Source: Lineus longissimus
Taxonomy: Eukaryota; Nemertea; Pilidiophora; Heteronemertea; Lineidae
NCBI RefSeq assembly: GCF_910592395.1
Contig: NC_088315.1
Span: 746,501-810,500 of the forward strand
Reading direction: 5' to 3'
Length of the DNA stretch: 64,000 nt
Below are positions 12,301-20,500 of the stretch, in pieces. A program made the translations under genes and the position numbers. Position 1 is the first letter of the stretch. Each line of letters begins with the position of its first letter. Below the pieces are notes generated by a model. The model ran no database searches. It was given only the letters and a program-made list of their open reading frames with translations, and was not told the DNA's origin.

Positions 12301-15300
12301 GCCTTCCCCAAGAAGTCGGACCGGAGAGGATGTTCAAAACGTGATATCTATGTGACGAAGGCTACTCGGGGGACCCTTCATGTTTTGTTTGACACGAACG
12401 ATGACGATAAAGTAGGAAAAGGGTTTAAGCTGATAGTGAGAGTCGTCAACAAGCATGAAGGTAGGAAAACAACAACAACTTCCAAAAGGTTTCCAGCTTT
12501 ATAAGACAAGCTATACGCACAAAAACGTGCTACTTCCACTATAATGAGAATCAGTGCAGAACTGGTAACAAAGCGTGTTACAGCACAAACAATATTGACC
12601 CATACTTTGCCGTCAGGGGTCGAGACTTCTCTTAACACCGGCATGCGACGTTTTGGCTTCATGACTATCGTTAACGTCAATTTCGTAGTTTCACAGAGAG
12701 TACACAAGTTTACTGTTGGAGTGGCTAACCTGTCCGGAGTGAGTTCCAACTTCCAATCACTTCAACTTATTTTATGTGCACAAATGTTTTATGTTCAGAA
12801 TGCACAAAGCCTGCAGATATCTTGGTGGACGCGCCCAAGCCGTTGTCACTAACATCCTGGGGATACACTGATGGCGTGAACTACCTGCCAAACCTAAAAT
12901 GTGAATGGAGAATCAGATGGGATAAACAACGTTGGGTAGGTCCAAGTAAGCGGGATGTTCAAGAGACCCATGAAAGGAAATTTGGTCCTCCTGGAGAAGA
13001 TGTCATACCATATCATTTAAAAATTGTTCATGGGTGTAAAAGTAGTTTTGGTGAATTTGAATAATATTTTCAAAGTGATTTTGCTTTGAACAAGCCGGCT
13101 TTCTGCAAAGCGATAGGATTTGATATAAACGCCATTAGCCCAGATTCACTTGAATCGGTTATGACTGAAACATGCTTTCCTTCCTCCTTTAATAGACTCT
13201 AAATTACAAAGGATTCGGTGAGATTGACATCGAAGACAGTGGCTACACGTGCAGGAAAGACTACTTGGAACTTCAAGATGGCCAGACTTTGCCCAAGCGG
13301 TTTTGTGGGAAGAAGAATGTCCTTCTGACAGGAGTGAAGTCCGGGGAACTGCTTGTCACATTCGTGTCCGATGAAGTCAGAAAAACGACTGGTAAAGGAT
13401 TCAAGTTGGAGGTGGAGGTGAAGAGGCGGCCTCTTCCAAAAGGTTCGTATAAAAGTCTAAAGTCATTAGATTACTGCAGCTGCAGCACACAGTCGATATT
13501 TATATGGCACGCATTGAGCCCCATGTGGTATTAACTGTTATTGCTTAAGTCGCTCTCGGAATATTGTCTGAAACCTAACTTACTTTTTAACATATTCCGG
13601 CAGCAGTTAACCTAACTTACTTTTTAACATATTCAGGCTGCAGTTATTATGACACAGCGGTCGAAGCCAAGGTCATTCAGATGGAAGACTCAAAGAAGGA
13701 ATACAGCATCATGTCACTAGATCGTGACAAGCATCTCAACTATATTCCTGGCTTGAACTGCGCGTGGACAGTGACTTGGGACACTCACTTGATGGTAAGA
13801 AAGAACAGAGGAGCCGGGATAACGACTTGCTGCACCAGTTTCTAAATCTTCTATTTTGTCCACATTGACATGCCGAGGATATTTTTTTCTCAAAATGAGG
13901 CTGCAGTTATTGACCTACTGTATTAATTTTTCAATGATAGCTCCAGAATTCGGATCATTCCCAGAACATCACAAGAAATTGTACAGGGTCAATCTGAGGA
14001 AGGCTTGGAGCAAATGGCAAGTATTGACAAATGTAACAAGGAGTCTACTAACAAGATAACATTGATTTTGTATAGAGGCCACCAAATCTTGACCAGGAAA
14101 ATCTTCTGCACGAATCAAACTGGAAAGAATTGCATGGCAAAAGCACTGATCAAAATTTATTTTCAGGATGTCACCTATGAGACCGAGGGCGTATTCGACG
14201 TCATTTCGAACTGTATAGGAGACACATTGGTCATTACCGATGGTGATGCGAAGCCGAAATGCATCGAGTCCAGCACCCAGAAGACGAATGCCACGTCAGG
14301 AAGCCTGAGTATCACTTTCAAGAGTAATGAAGACTTGGTGGTTGGAAGTGGATTTCAGATTGTGATGAAGTACAACTTTGTCATTCCCTCAGGTTCGCCA
14401 ATATCCTTAACCTTTTCTTTTTACTTTATAAACGAAAATTTATTTTGCAGTTAACTAAGAATAACCGTATCAAGTCATTCACTAACTGAATTCTCTGTGG
14501 CAATACTTCCCAATTTGAACCTGAGGGCCCCAGTGCTCTCATATCTCAGGCCCCGCGGTTCATGCACTGTAGGATCCCCAGTCTTCTTCCCGGGTCTAAT
14601 GCTGTTGACGAAGGATCCATCATCCATCCTCATTGATGGGCACTTATTTCATGAGGGTGAAGTTGTTGCTGACCTGGGACACAATCTTTTTAGAATGCAA
14701 AGGAGGAACGAAGAAATACAAGGTTACAGACTCGAGCGGCACGGCCATCATTACATCGTTCGGTTATTCTGAAGGTTGGAACTATCTACCTGGACTGAAC
14801 TGTAAACACACCATAACGTTCAATCAACACAGATCGGTAGGTATCAGGGAATATTCTAATACTAACTGAGCTAAACAAACAGTCTTGTACAGGTCATTTG
14901 TTTTCATCGGAAAGAAAACTTCGACTCCGACGGATTCTGGAAATGAACACATGACTTCATATGGGATGCGCCGGTCGTTTGATGTTGGCACGAAGATCCT
15001 CTTGTCAAGGTCATCACTTCAAAATTGATCTGTGTCGAATATGTCATTTTTCAATTCTTTTTTTTAAAACAGGTGTTGGAATATCATACAAAACAACCAA
15101 TAGATATAGCACAGACCAGCGATTGTACCAATGATTATCTGCAAATCCGGGATGGAAGTAATGGCACAAAGAAATGGTGTGGCAAAACACCGATAGGGGT
15201 CACTATGGCTACCTCCGGCGAACTAAGTGTAATCTTTCACACGGATGGCACAGAGAATACAGTGGGAAAGGGATTCAGACTTGAAATCACGGCTAAACGA

Positions 15301-16915
15301 AGACCATTACCGGAAGGTAAGCAGAATTTAACGAAAGGAAGTTTTCGCGAAGCCACCGAACGCCTATCCTATAGTTACTTTTAGAGTTCGAGTTCAAACA
15401 ATTGGTTTCTAGAATCGTTCGCGTTAGCGTTTCGGGTGCTATACCCTTCAAAGTACACCTGCCTCGTCTGACATGTCTCAAGAAGTGCCCCCTATTGATG
15501 TCGCCTGGTTACCACTGACATGACATAAGGAATCCCATTTTTTAAGACACCAGTTTTCTGCTGATCCGTTTTGCTAATTGCACAAATGTTCATGTTTCAG
15601 GTTGCTCCTACGATGCCTATCCAAAAGCAAAGGATTTAAACCTCGATACGATTGGGCAGGAACACCATATCATGTCACTGAATAGGGAAAAAAATATGGA
15701 TTACATCCCTGACGTTCACTGCAAATGGGTGGTGAAGTGTGCGCCATGTAAAGCTGGTAAAGCGGTAGGACTCGAAAACAATTTTATACGTTTTTACTCT
15801 TTTCTTCTTGTTTTTGTGGATACAATGCATTAGACCTTACACTCAATACGATATCTACAACAATGCCCTTTACATTTCAGAAACTTCAATATAGCTTTCC
15901 CGGCAAGTTCGATCTAGAGAACTCTCCTGGTTGTCGGAATGATGCAGTAGTAATAGAAGACGGCAATAAACCGGCTGAGAAGAGATGTGGTTCAGAGAGC
16001 CAAGATTCCATCGCCACTACCGGCGAACTGACAGTGTCTTTCAAGTCCAATGAAAACGAGATTGTCGGCAAAGGGTTCGAGATAGTTGTAAGATCGGTGA
16101 AAGTTTCATCTCCAGGTAGGTTTGGAGGTACACTGAACTGTGCTAAACTAATACTTGTGCTCCAAGTATTTTGTTGCCACGAGATCACATTTGATGAGAC
16201 GTAAATCCAATATTCCTTGTACAACCTGTTGCCCATATACCAGGGCTACCTCTTTCAAGTGAGAGTTGGTTTGTTATGGACGCCTTCCTGATTTAGAGAG
16301 AGTTGCTACGGTCGTTACCGATCGTTGTAGTACGCAAGAAATGTTACAAACAGGGACATGTGGTACCTATGGTAAACATTCTATTGAGCTTGTTTGGGTT
16401 CAGGAGTTTTCTTCAAAATGATGATAGTGATAATGAAATAATAATGATACTAATAAAAATAGTAATATTAATAATACTATACGTACATGAATGAATAAAT
16501 AACAAGAAAATAAAAAATGTAGTGGAATCAAGGGGAGTCGAACCTCGAAAGTCGTAAGTCGAAAGTCGAGCATTCTATCCACTGATCCACCAAGGATTTC
16601 ATGTCAGGAGGAGATTTGCGTCACGTCTCATAGCCAGGCTATGGCGACCTAAACCTTTAGATGGCCATGTTGAATACTTGGAGAATTTTTTGTGGTTGCC
16701 ACTTTGATGGAGGGGCTATGCCAGAAATAAGTTATACTGATCTTGTTTCAGGTAGCTTCACTACTGGTGCAATAGTTGGAGGCGTGATCGGCGGCTTGAT
16801 GTTTATAGTACTGGCGGCAACCATCGGGGTGTTTCTTCTCAGGCTCCAACCACAGAAGGAGAAAACCCCGTCATATGCCAGCTCGTCAACCAACGAATTC
16901 GAACTTTATAGATAG
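60..16915 (+). CDS. Giant CUB-like repeat type I membrane protein (5' partial, 38 exons)
   Basis: Nineteen repeated units, each made of two exons. Exon A (about 45-53 residues) opens with a Cys and carries a signature close to SWG...NYLPxLxCxWxxxWD. Exon B (about 64-84 residues) carries CxxDxLxIxDG, CG and a hydrophobic FxSNxDxxVGKGF strand. The four cysteines fit the CUB pattern C1-C2 in A and C3-C4 in B. A-B introns are phase 0 and B-A introns are phase 1 throughout, so each module is a symmetrical 1-1 unit. The last exon gives a transmembrane helix and short tail. The joined exons form one open frame of 2414 codons including the stop. The start, any signal peptide and the first half of module 1 lie upstream. 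CUB modules usually bind protein or carbohydrate ligands outside the cell, often with calcium; the ligand here is unknown. I do not recognise a named orthologue. Confidence 0.9.
506..1361 (+). CDS. CUB module 2 (exons 506-651 and 1142-1361)
   Basis: The A exon shows SWGRNLKINYLPSLNCLWTV, the clearest copy of the first-half signature. The B exon has Cys in HCPADVLKV and ICRSN and ends in RGGKGFMLKL. The 490-bp internal intron is one of the longest in the array and holds no further exon that I can see. Confidence 0.88.
1535..2168 (+). CDS. CUB module 3 (exons 1535-1686 and 1976-2168), cysteine-less second half
   Basis: The A exon keeps FSWGYDIG and VCRWKVKW. The B exon is the shortest in the array (64 codons) and has no cysteine, no CxxDxLxIxDG and no GKGF, although it is open, phase-correct and flanked by good splice sites (tttttag-like acceptor, GTTAGT donor). 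It keeps the terminal strand TGFRLKFTTTYHMPQ, so it belongs to the family. Confidence 0.8.
2465..3141 (+). CDS. CUB module 4 (exons 2465-2616 and 2904-3141)
   Basis: The A exon has FSWGRRFPTPENYIPDLKC. The B exon has WCDEDKLLLQDG and TLCRNM. The usual GKGF is replaced by GIGIQL. The phase-1 base at the exon end is C, so the next module starts QC rather than AC. The intron between the halves contains a short perfect hairpin at 2703-2724. Confidence 0.87.
3414..4055 (+). CDS. CUB module 5 (exons 3414-3568 and 3809-4055)
   Basis: The A exon contains YSWGQNFNPKTPYTQNLQC followed by EWVVTWD. The B exon contains SCADKLTIRDG, NCGEPF and LQDGFMLEL, a standard CUB second half. The donors are GTAAAT and GTAAAC. 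Confidence 0.88.
4460..4976 (+). CDS. CUB module 6 (exons 4460-4599 and 4751-4976), cysteine-less second half
   Basis: The A exon has TFGNSQGKDYSVNLRCVWTV with the Trp of SWG replaced. The B exon lacks both cysteines yet keeps GDTLTVTDG and FTSDGYGNDKGF, so only the C3-C4 disulphide is missing while the beta-strand pattern stays. Confidence 0.85.
5314..5887 (+). CDS. CUB module 7 (exons 5314-5447 and 5641-5887), non-GT donor
   Basis: The A exon ends in WNIKWNPH exactly where the family has its phase-0 donor, but the intron begins ATAAGT instead of GTAAGT. The B exon opens after tttctag and shows CGEDALTI, KVCGTS and FTSDDADEGKGF. Joining at the AT keeps the frame; no nearby GT gives the right phase and length. 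Confidence 0.78.
5997..6560 (+). CDS. CUB module 8 (exons 5997-6139 and 6314-6560), GC-AG intron
   Basis: The A exon ends in RCEWNLQWDPQKF and is followed by GCAAGT, a recognised minor donor class with an otherwise strong consensus. The B exon shows NCNQDYLRIRDG, TCIKAR and SNSDDNVAGGF. Confidence 0.85.
6702..7426 (+). CDS. CUB module 9 (exons 6702-6826 and 7192-7426)
   Basis: The A exon is the shortest first half (125 bp). It opens GCRGNT, keeps YKPGLNC, and ends SRIFILQNPQL without the usual Trp pair. The B exon has NCLNADRLTITDD, FMCGST and SNSDNVVGNGF. Confidence 0.84.
7690..8226 (+). CDS. CUB module 10 (exons 7690-7829 and 8004-8226), diverged C-terminal third
   Basis: The A exon opens ACGKG and ends VCTWAYTWNREYL. 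The B exon has SCIDILSVTDG and KICGTQ. After those it departs from the family: the FxSNxDxxVGKGF strand is replaced by a basic stretch before RMPRFDLRI. The frame stays open and the donor (GTAAGT, phase 1) is correct. Confidence 0.8.
8513..8980 (+). CDS. CUB module 11 (exons 8513-8640 and 8746-8980), extra cysteine
   Basis: The A exon has NYENNLNCKWTVIWD. The B exon contains GCPSDASDWLTCADG and KLCHSQ, three cysteines instead of two, because a Cys replaces the hydrophobic residue before xDG. SNSDGHVGKGF is intact. Confidence 0.87.
9308..9952 (+). CDS. CUB module 12 (exons 9308-9447 and 9700-9952)
   Basis: The A exon lacks the SWG triplet but ends DLDCYWSYTWDSSAF. The B exon shows KCQEDVLVI, RTCGQT and SNSDSVVGKGF. 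The 252-bp intron between them is ordinary. Confidence 0.87.
10228..10852 (+). CDS. CUB module 13 (exons 10228-10373 and 10615-10852)
   Basis: The A exon shows SSWGRKLHRTYEPGVSCSWT. The B exon shows SCAKGKDSLHIQDG, ECIDKS and TNQDNEVGKGF. The donors are GTAAGT and GTGAGC. Confidence 0.88.
11065..11572 (+). CDS. CUB module 14 (exons 11065-11201 and 11326-11572)
   Basis: The A exon shows MSWGRKLGLNYLPGMSCVWK. The B exon shows SCMLDSVTIRV, YCGRDR and TVDKGFELVV and ends APLPK. That PLPK ending recurs in modules 16 and 18 and is always followed by a GCSY-type first half. Confidence 0.88.
11865..12460 (+). CDS. CUB module 15 (exons 11865-12019 and 12220-12460)
   Basis: First of the GCSY-type first halves: GCSYGTE, then ITSVDREKSLPYIPGVHCHW in place of SWG...NYLP. 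The B exon has TCDGDTLVITEA, GCSKRD and DDDKVGKGF. Confidence 0.87.
12799..13442 (+). CDS. CUB module 16 (exons 12799-12935 and 13196-13442)
   Basis: The A exon opens EC and shows TSWGYTDGVNYLPNLKCEW. The B exon shows TCRKDYLELQDG, FCGKKN and TTGKGFKLEV and ends KRRPLPK. The donor after it is GTTCGT, weaker than its neighbours. Confidence 0.87.
13637..14392 (+). CDS. CUB module 17 (exons 13637-13794 and 14167-14392)
   Basis: The A exon is GCSY-type with SLDRDKHLNYIPGLNCAWTV. Its acceptor lies in the second copy of a 37-bp tandem duplication. The B exon has NCIGDTLVITDG, KCIESS and SNEDLVVGSGF. The donor is GTTCGC. Confidence 0.87.
14694..15316 (+). CDS. CUB module 18 (exons 14694-14836 and 15073-15316)
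   Basis: The A exon opens EC and shows TSFGYSEGWNYLPGLNCKH. The B exon shows DCTNDYLQIRDG, WCGKTP and ENTVGKGFRLEI and ends KRRPLPE, closely resembling module 16. Confidence 0.87.
15601..16115 (+). CDS. CUB module 19 (exons 15601-15764 and 15881-16115)
   Basis: The A exon is GCSY-type with SLNREKNMDYIPDVHCKW. After WVVK it departs from the family: WD is replaced by CAPCKAGKA, adding two cysteines before a GTAGGA donor. The B exon is standard with GCRNDAVVIEDG, RCGSES and SNENEIVGKGF. It is the last extracellular module. Confidence 0.85.
16522..16595 (-). repeat. tRNA-like sequence (tRNA pseudogene or SINE head)
   Basis: The minus strand holds an A-box-like TGGATCAGTGG and a perfect B-box-like GGTTCGACTCC with near-tRNA spacing, a total span of about 74 nt ending TTCCA, and a T-run a few bases later. 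The acceptor and T stems pair poorly, so a working tRNA is unlikely. It lies in the last intron of the CUB gene, next to an AT-rich run of TAA-type repeats (about 16425-16485). Confidence 0.5.
16752..16915 (+). CDS. Transmembrane and cytoplasmic-tail exon of the CUB array protein
   Basis: The exon opens in phase 1 after cttgtttcag, matching the phase of module 19. It encodes a helix of about 23 residues rich in small residues (GAIVGGVIGGLMFIVLAA, with GxxxG spacing). A stop-transfer end (LLRLQPQKEK) and a cytoplasmic tail of about 20 residues with two tyrosines follow, before the TAG stop. This makes the protein a type I single-pass receptor-like molecule with no kinase or other intracellular domain. 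Confidence 0.88.
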
Positions 16916-17503
16916 ACAATTACACGCAGAACTTAAATGCATATGCAGTTATGATGGAGGGAGGGACATTGGTCATGGTCACTGAATCGACCCGCCCAGG
17001 AGATGCTTCTGATAGGCTTGTGTTGATGATTGCAAACTACAATACAGTTATCAATTCAAGCAGTCGCATTGACGTTATGGACTAGTATGCCTACACTACG
17101 TCTGTTAAGACATCGCTAGGTGGAATGCAACATCCGATTAGAATTTTCATGTACATTTTTCATTTCTCCCAAGTGTTTGTTTTCAACTGGGATATGATAC
17201 AAGTTCCGATTAAATAAATGTATTCAGAACTCAAAGTAAAAGGGTGGAGTTCGACATTATTGCTGTATGGATGAGCGAATACGTCTGTCGTGTGTGTTTG
17301 ATTGGATGTCATTATCACAGGATTGACAATCGGCTCATCCTAAGTAACTATAACTGGCTGTCGTCAAACCAGTAATAATGAAGATTTGGTGTTCGTCGAC
17401 GGTGCGATGTTTTTGTGATATTCTTGATAGACAGACAGACGACTGCCTCGCACTCCTGTTTGTTTCCCCTTACTCCTTTCTCTTGTTTGCTTACTTTGTC
17501 TTC
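16916..17503. other. Convergent intergenic region between the CUB gene and CATSPER4
   Basis: It holds the 3' UTR of the CUB gene, with a canonical AATAAA at 17213-17218. No clear AATAAA for the opposite-strand CATSPER4 gene is visible between the two stop codons. No other gene is seen. Confidence 0.7.
17213..17218 (+). promoter_or_regulatory. Poly(A) signal AATAAA of the CUB array gene
   Basis: An exact AATAAA lies 298 nt after the stop codon, the first good candidate downstream. It is followed by T/G-containing sequence within about 60 nt. Confidence 0.65.
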
Positions 17504-20500
17504 TCACTTCCGATGTGTTCCTTTCTTCAGAGCATGGTCTAAGCTCCTTGCATTATTAGTTGAGATAAGATTGGCTCCCTCTAGTTTGATCAGGTTAGAC
17601 AAAATATCTCCTTTAGTCTGAAATGGATCACAGTATTTTAGGAACTGGATACACTTATAAGAAATTGCGAGCAGAAGAAGACTGAACATTGCTTTTGGAA
17701 CCTTGAAATTTGCAAGTATGATTAAGTGAACGTATTTAGCATCGAATAAAAACTTCTTAATGTTATTTATGTGTGATATGCATGAAATTCCTACCAGGTC
17801 AATATCGGGTTCATTCAACTCAGCTGCCAGCGAACTTGGTGCGACCAAGGCATCGTTTGCTTCCACCAAGTTGAAATCTTGAATAATTCCATACATCTGC
17901 CAACACAAAAACTTAAATTTAATTTTCATGATTGCATTTTTCATAGTAGCATGCACAAAATGTACATGTAAATAATCGTAAAACATACGGTAAGGAGGAT
18001 CGACCTGGTTGAGATAGGCGCCAACGCCAAATTATGTGAACTTCTCAGCAATAACCCCCCCCCCCCCCCCCCCCGCCTCTTGAAACTTTTGCCCACATGT
18101 TCATCATAAACCCTACTTTTCGATGATGATGAGAGATAGGAAACTAGAGCTATTTCATTTTTTCATTACAGATAACCATGACATTCTAATAAGCCACTAG
18201 CATTACAATATATTCTTAACATATGTATCGAAACCGAGCAGATGATAAATCTTACCTTTTCCATGTCCTCTCTGATGAGATTATATTCTTTCAGGTTTTC
18301 CTCAATCGCAATCAAAATCAGGAAGTAGTTTTCAAGTTTTTCTTTGTTTAGATTGTCGAAGTTCTGAAAACAATGACAGTTTGTTGAAGTATAAACATCC
18401 CTAAACAATAGACCTTAAATAATTTGCCAACGTCACCACTGTTGAAGAGGTACCTCTCTACCGTCATAAATCTGTCGGTACAGTTACAATGGTCACCAGT
18501 CTCTAGACCACAAGCCGGTTGTGAATTGAACAGTCACTGTGCATCTGCTTTTAAACGACACAACAAGTTGAAGGTTTGATGGGAATTATGGAAAGCAAAG
18601 AATGTATTGAGGCTTATACTCACCGGCAGCTGTAAAGGTGTTTGTTGCTTGAAGTTAATTTTCTCCTTGTGAGAGAGACTTGTCGCTGTTATGATGGGAA
18701 TGTTGTCGTCCGCAAAATCTGAATTCATTGATAAAAGAAAAACAGATTCCAAATATTAGAAAAACAAGCGTCGTCCATGGTTCTTTCTGCAGTCACAGAT
18801 AACTGACATGACAAGAGTAAGATAGTGTGTGGCTGTCGTTTTACTGCCGATGTGTACTGATGATGATAGACTGCAGCCATAACCCAGGTTTCAGGAGTCA
18901 CCACAAAAAGAACAAGCCTATAGGCGAATATGGGCCGTCGCGTTGATGCCAGAACGTCCCCAAAGTTTGGAAATGTTGTTCTTAATTCCTCCGGGTTGGG
19001 GTACCTATGGCTTGATCAAATGAATATTAATGTGGATAATTGGAAAATATTATACTCTAATGCCCAGTAAAGGATTAGAGATATTTGTCAACATGAAATT
19101 TTTGGTGAAATCGCAACAAATAAAAAACTCGATGTAGAGTAATCTTATGTTTTCATTTGAACTTCAAACATATTTAAATGATATTAAATCAGTGAAACAC
19201 AGGGCTTGTATCACAAAATTAATGCTGGAAGCCCATTGTCTAAGAATCAAAACTGGGAGACACTGTAGTCTAAGAAAGTGTGAGGTTTGCAAGTCAGGGG
19301 AGGTTGAGGATGATTTTTCACTTCCTTGCGGTGTGCCCTAAATATGCGTCAAAACAGCAAAACTCATTGCAGTTGTAATAGAAGTGATCTCCATTTTCTG
19401 TCTCTGTCGGATCTGACTACAATTTTTCTGAAAAATCCTTCACCTCCCTCTGCTGCGATTATCAACGAGTTCTTTAAACTGCGTAACTCTATATTGTCCT
19501 GATTTCCATTATTATGTTTTTGTCTTTAAATATTTGTGATCTTATTTTGTATACCCTGTAACTTTATATTGTATATTTTGTAATTATTTTATGTAACCGT
19601 TGGCCCCTAGTGGGCGTTTTATAGTCTGGGCTCCTGACCTCACTCTCGCTGTCGTAGGTCAGGCAATAACAAAAATCTATAAATAGAACAATAGCTTAAC
19701 CACCATTTCCACAAAAATTCTTATGCCTAATTTTTTTTTAATATTATAAACAACCTATCCTGCAAAAACCAACGCAATCGGTCAAGGTTTAGCGTCCCAA
19801 ATCGTACTTTTGCGAAAATGACAATATCGCTAAAAGTGACGTCATTATATGGGGAAACCCCTTTGTCTGAAACATAAAATAACCGTAATCGCGCATTTTA
19901 AGAGTAATTCCGGTATTTCTACAGTGTAGAATGATGTGTTCAATAATAGTGCATAATCCTAGGACAGATACAGCGCTCAATTCGACCGTAAAACGATAAT
20001 TGGCTCGGGAAATTACAACAATGGCTGAATCTAAAAATAACACTCCTCTTTTCTGCCTATTTGTAGACGGTTGTTGTTACCTGACCCGATCCTAAACCCT
20101 ACCAAAAGCCCGGAGATCGAGGTCACAGAACCAGACTATTTAGCGTTTTAGAGTAATAAAGAATTTGAATTTGAATTTGAATTTTTCCACCGCTGTACCT
20201 TATTATCATAATTATGCCCACGTGATTAGCTGCTCGGTATTGACGAGCAAGTGACAGTCCTCATTTGCATGTACATTAATGTCATTATTATGGCTGACGC
20301 GATCCTGTAAAGTTGTGCGTAATTTCTAATTTCTCGGCAAATACTTGATTGATTTCGTTGAAATTTGAGAGTACATTTATTACAGATTAGATTACTGCTT
20401 ACATTGGGTCTTCGTAGTTTCTTCATACATCATCGATAAAGACACGTAGCTTTGTGAAGAAACTCACCATACTGCTCGCTGGCCAGCACAACATTCCTGC

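Noticed and set aside
12378-12749. 123-codon minus-strand ORF
   Set aside because: It lies antisense to the second exon of CUB module 15 and its intron; it is a shadow frame with no splice or family support.
16522-16595. Functional tRNA gene
   Set aside because: Acceptor and T stems do not pair and no clean anticodon arm is present; kept only as a tRNA-like repeat.
17504-17986. 160-codon minus-strand ORF as a single exon
   Set aside because: It fuses the last two CATSPER4 exons with the intron between and upstream intron sequence; good splice sites at 17896, 17795 and 17617 give phase-consistent exons instead.
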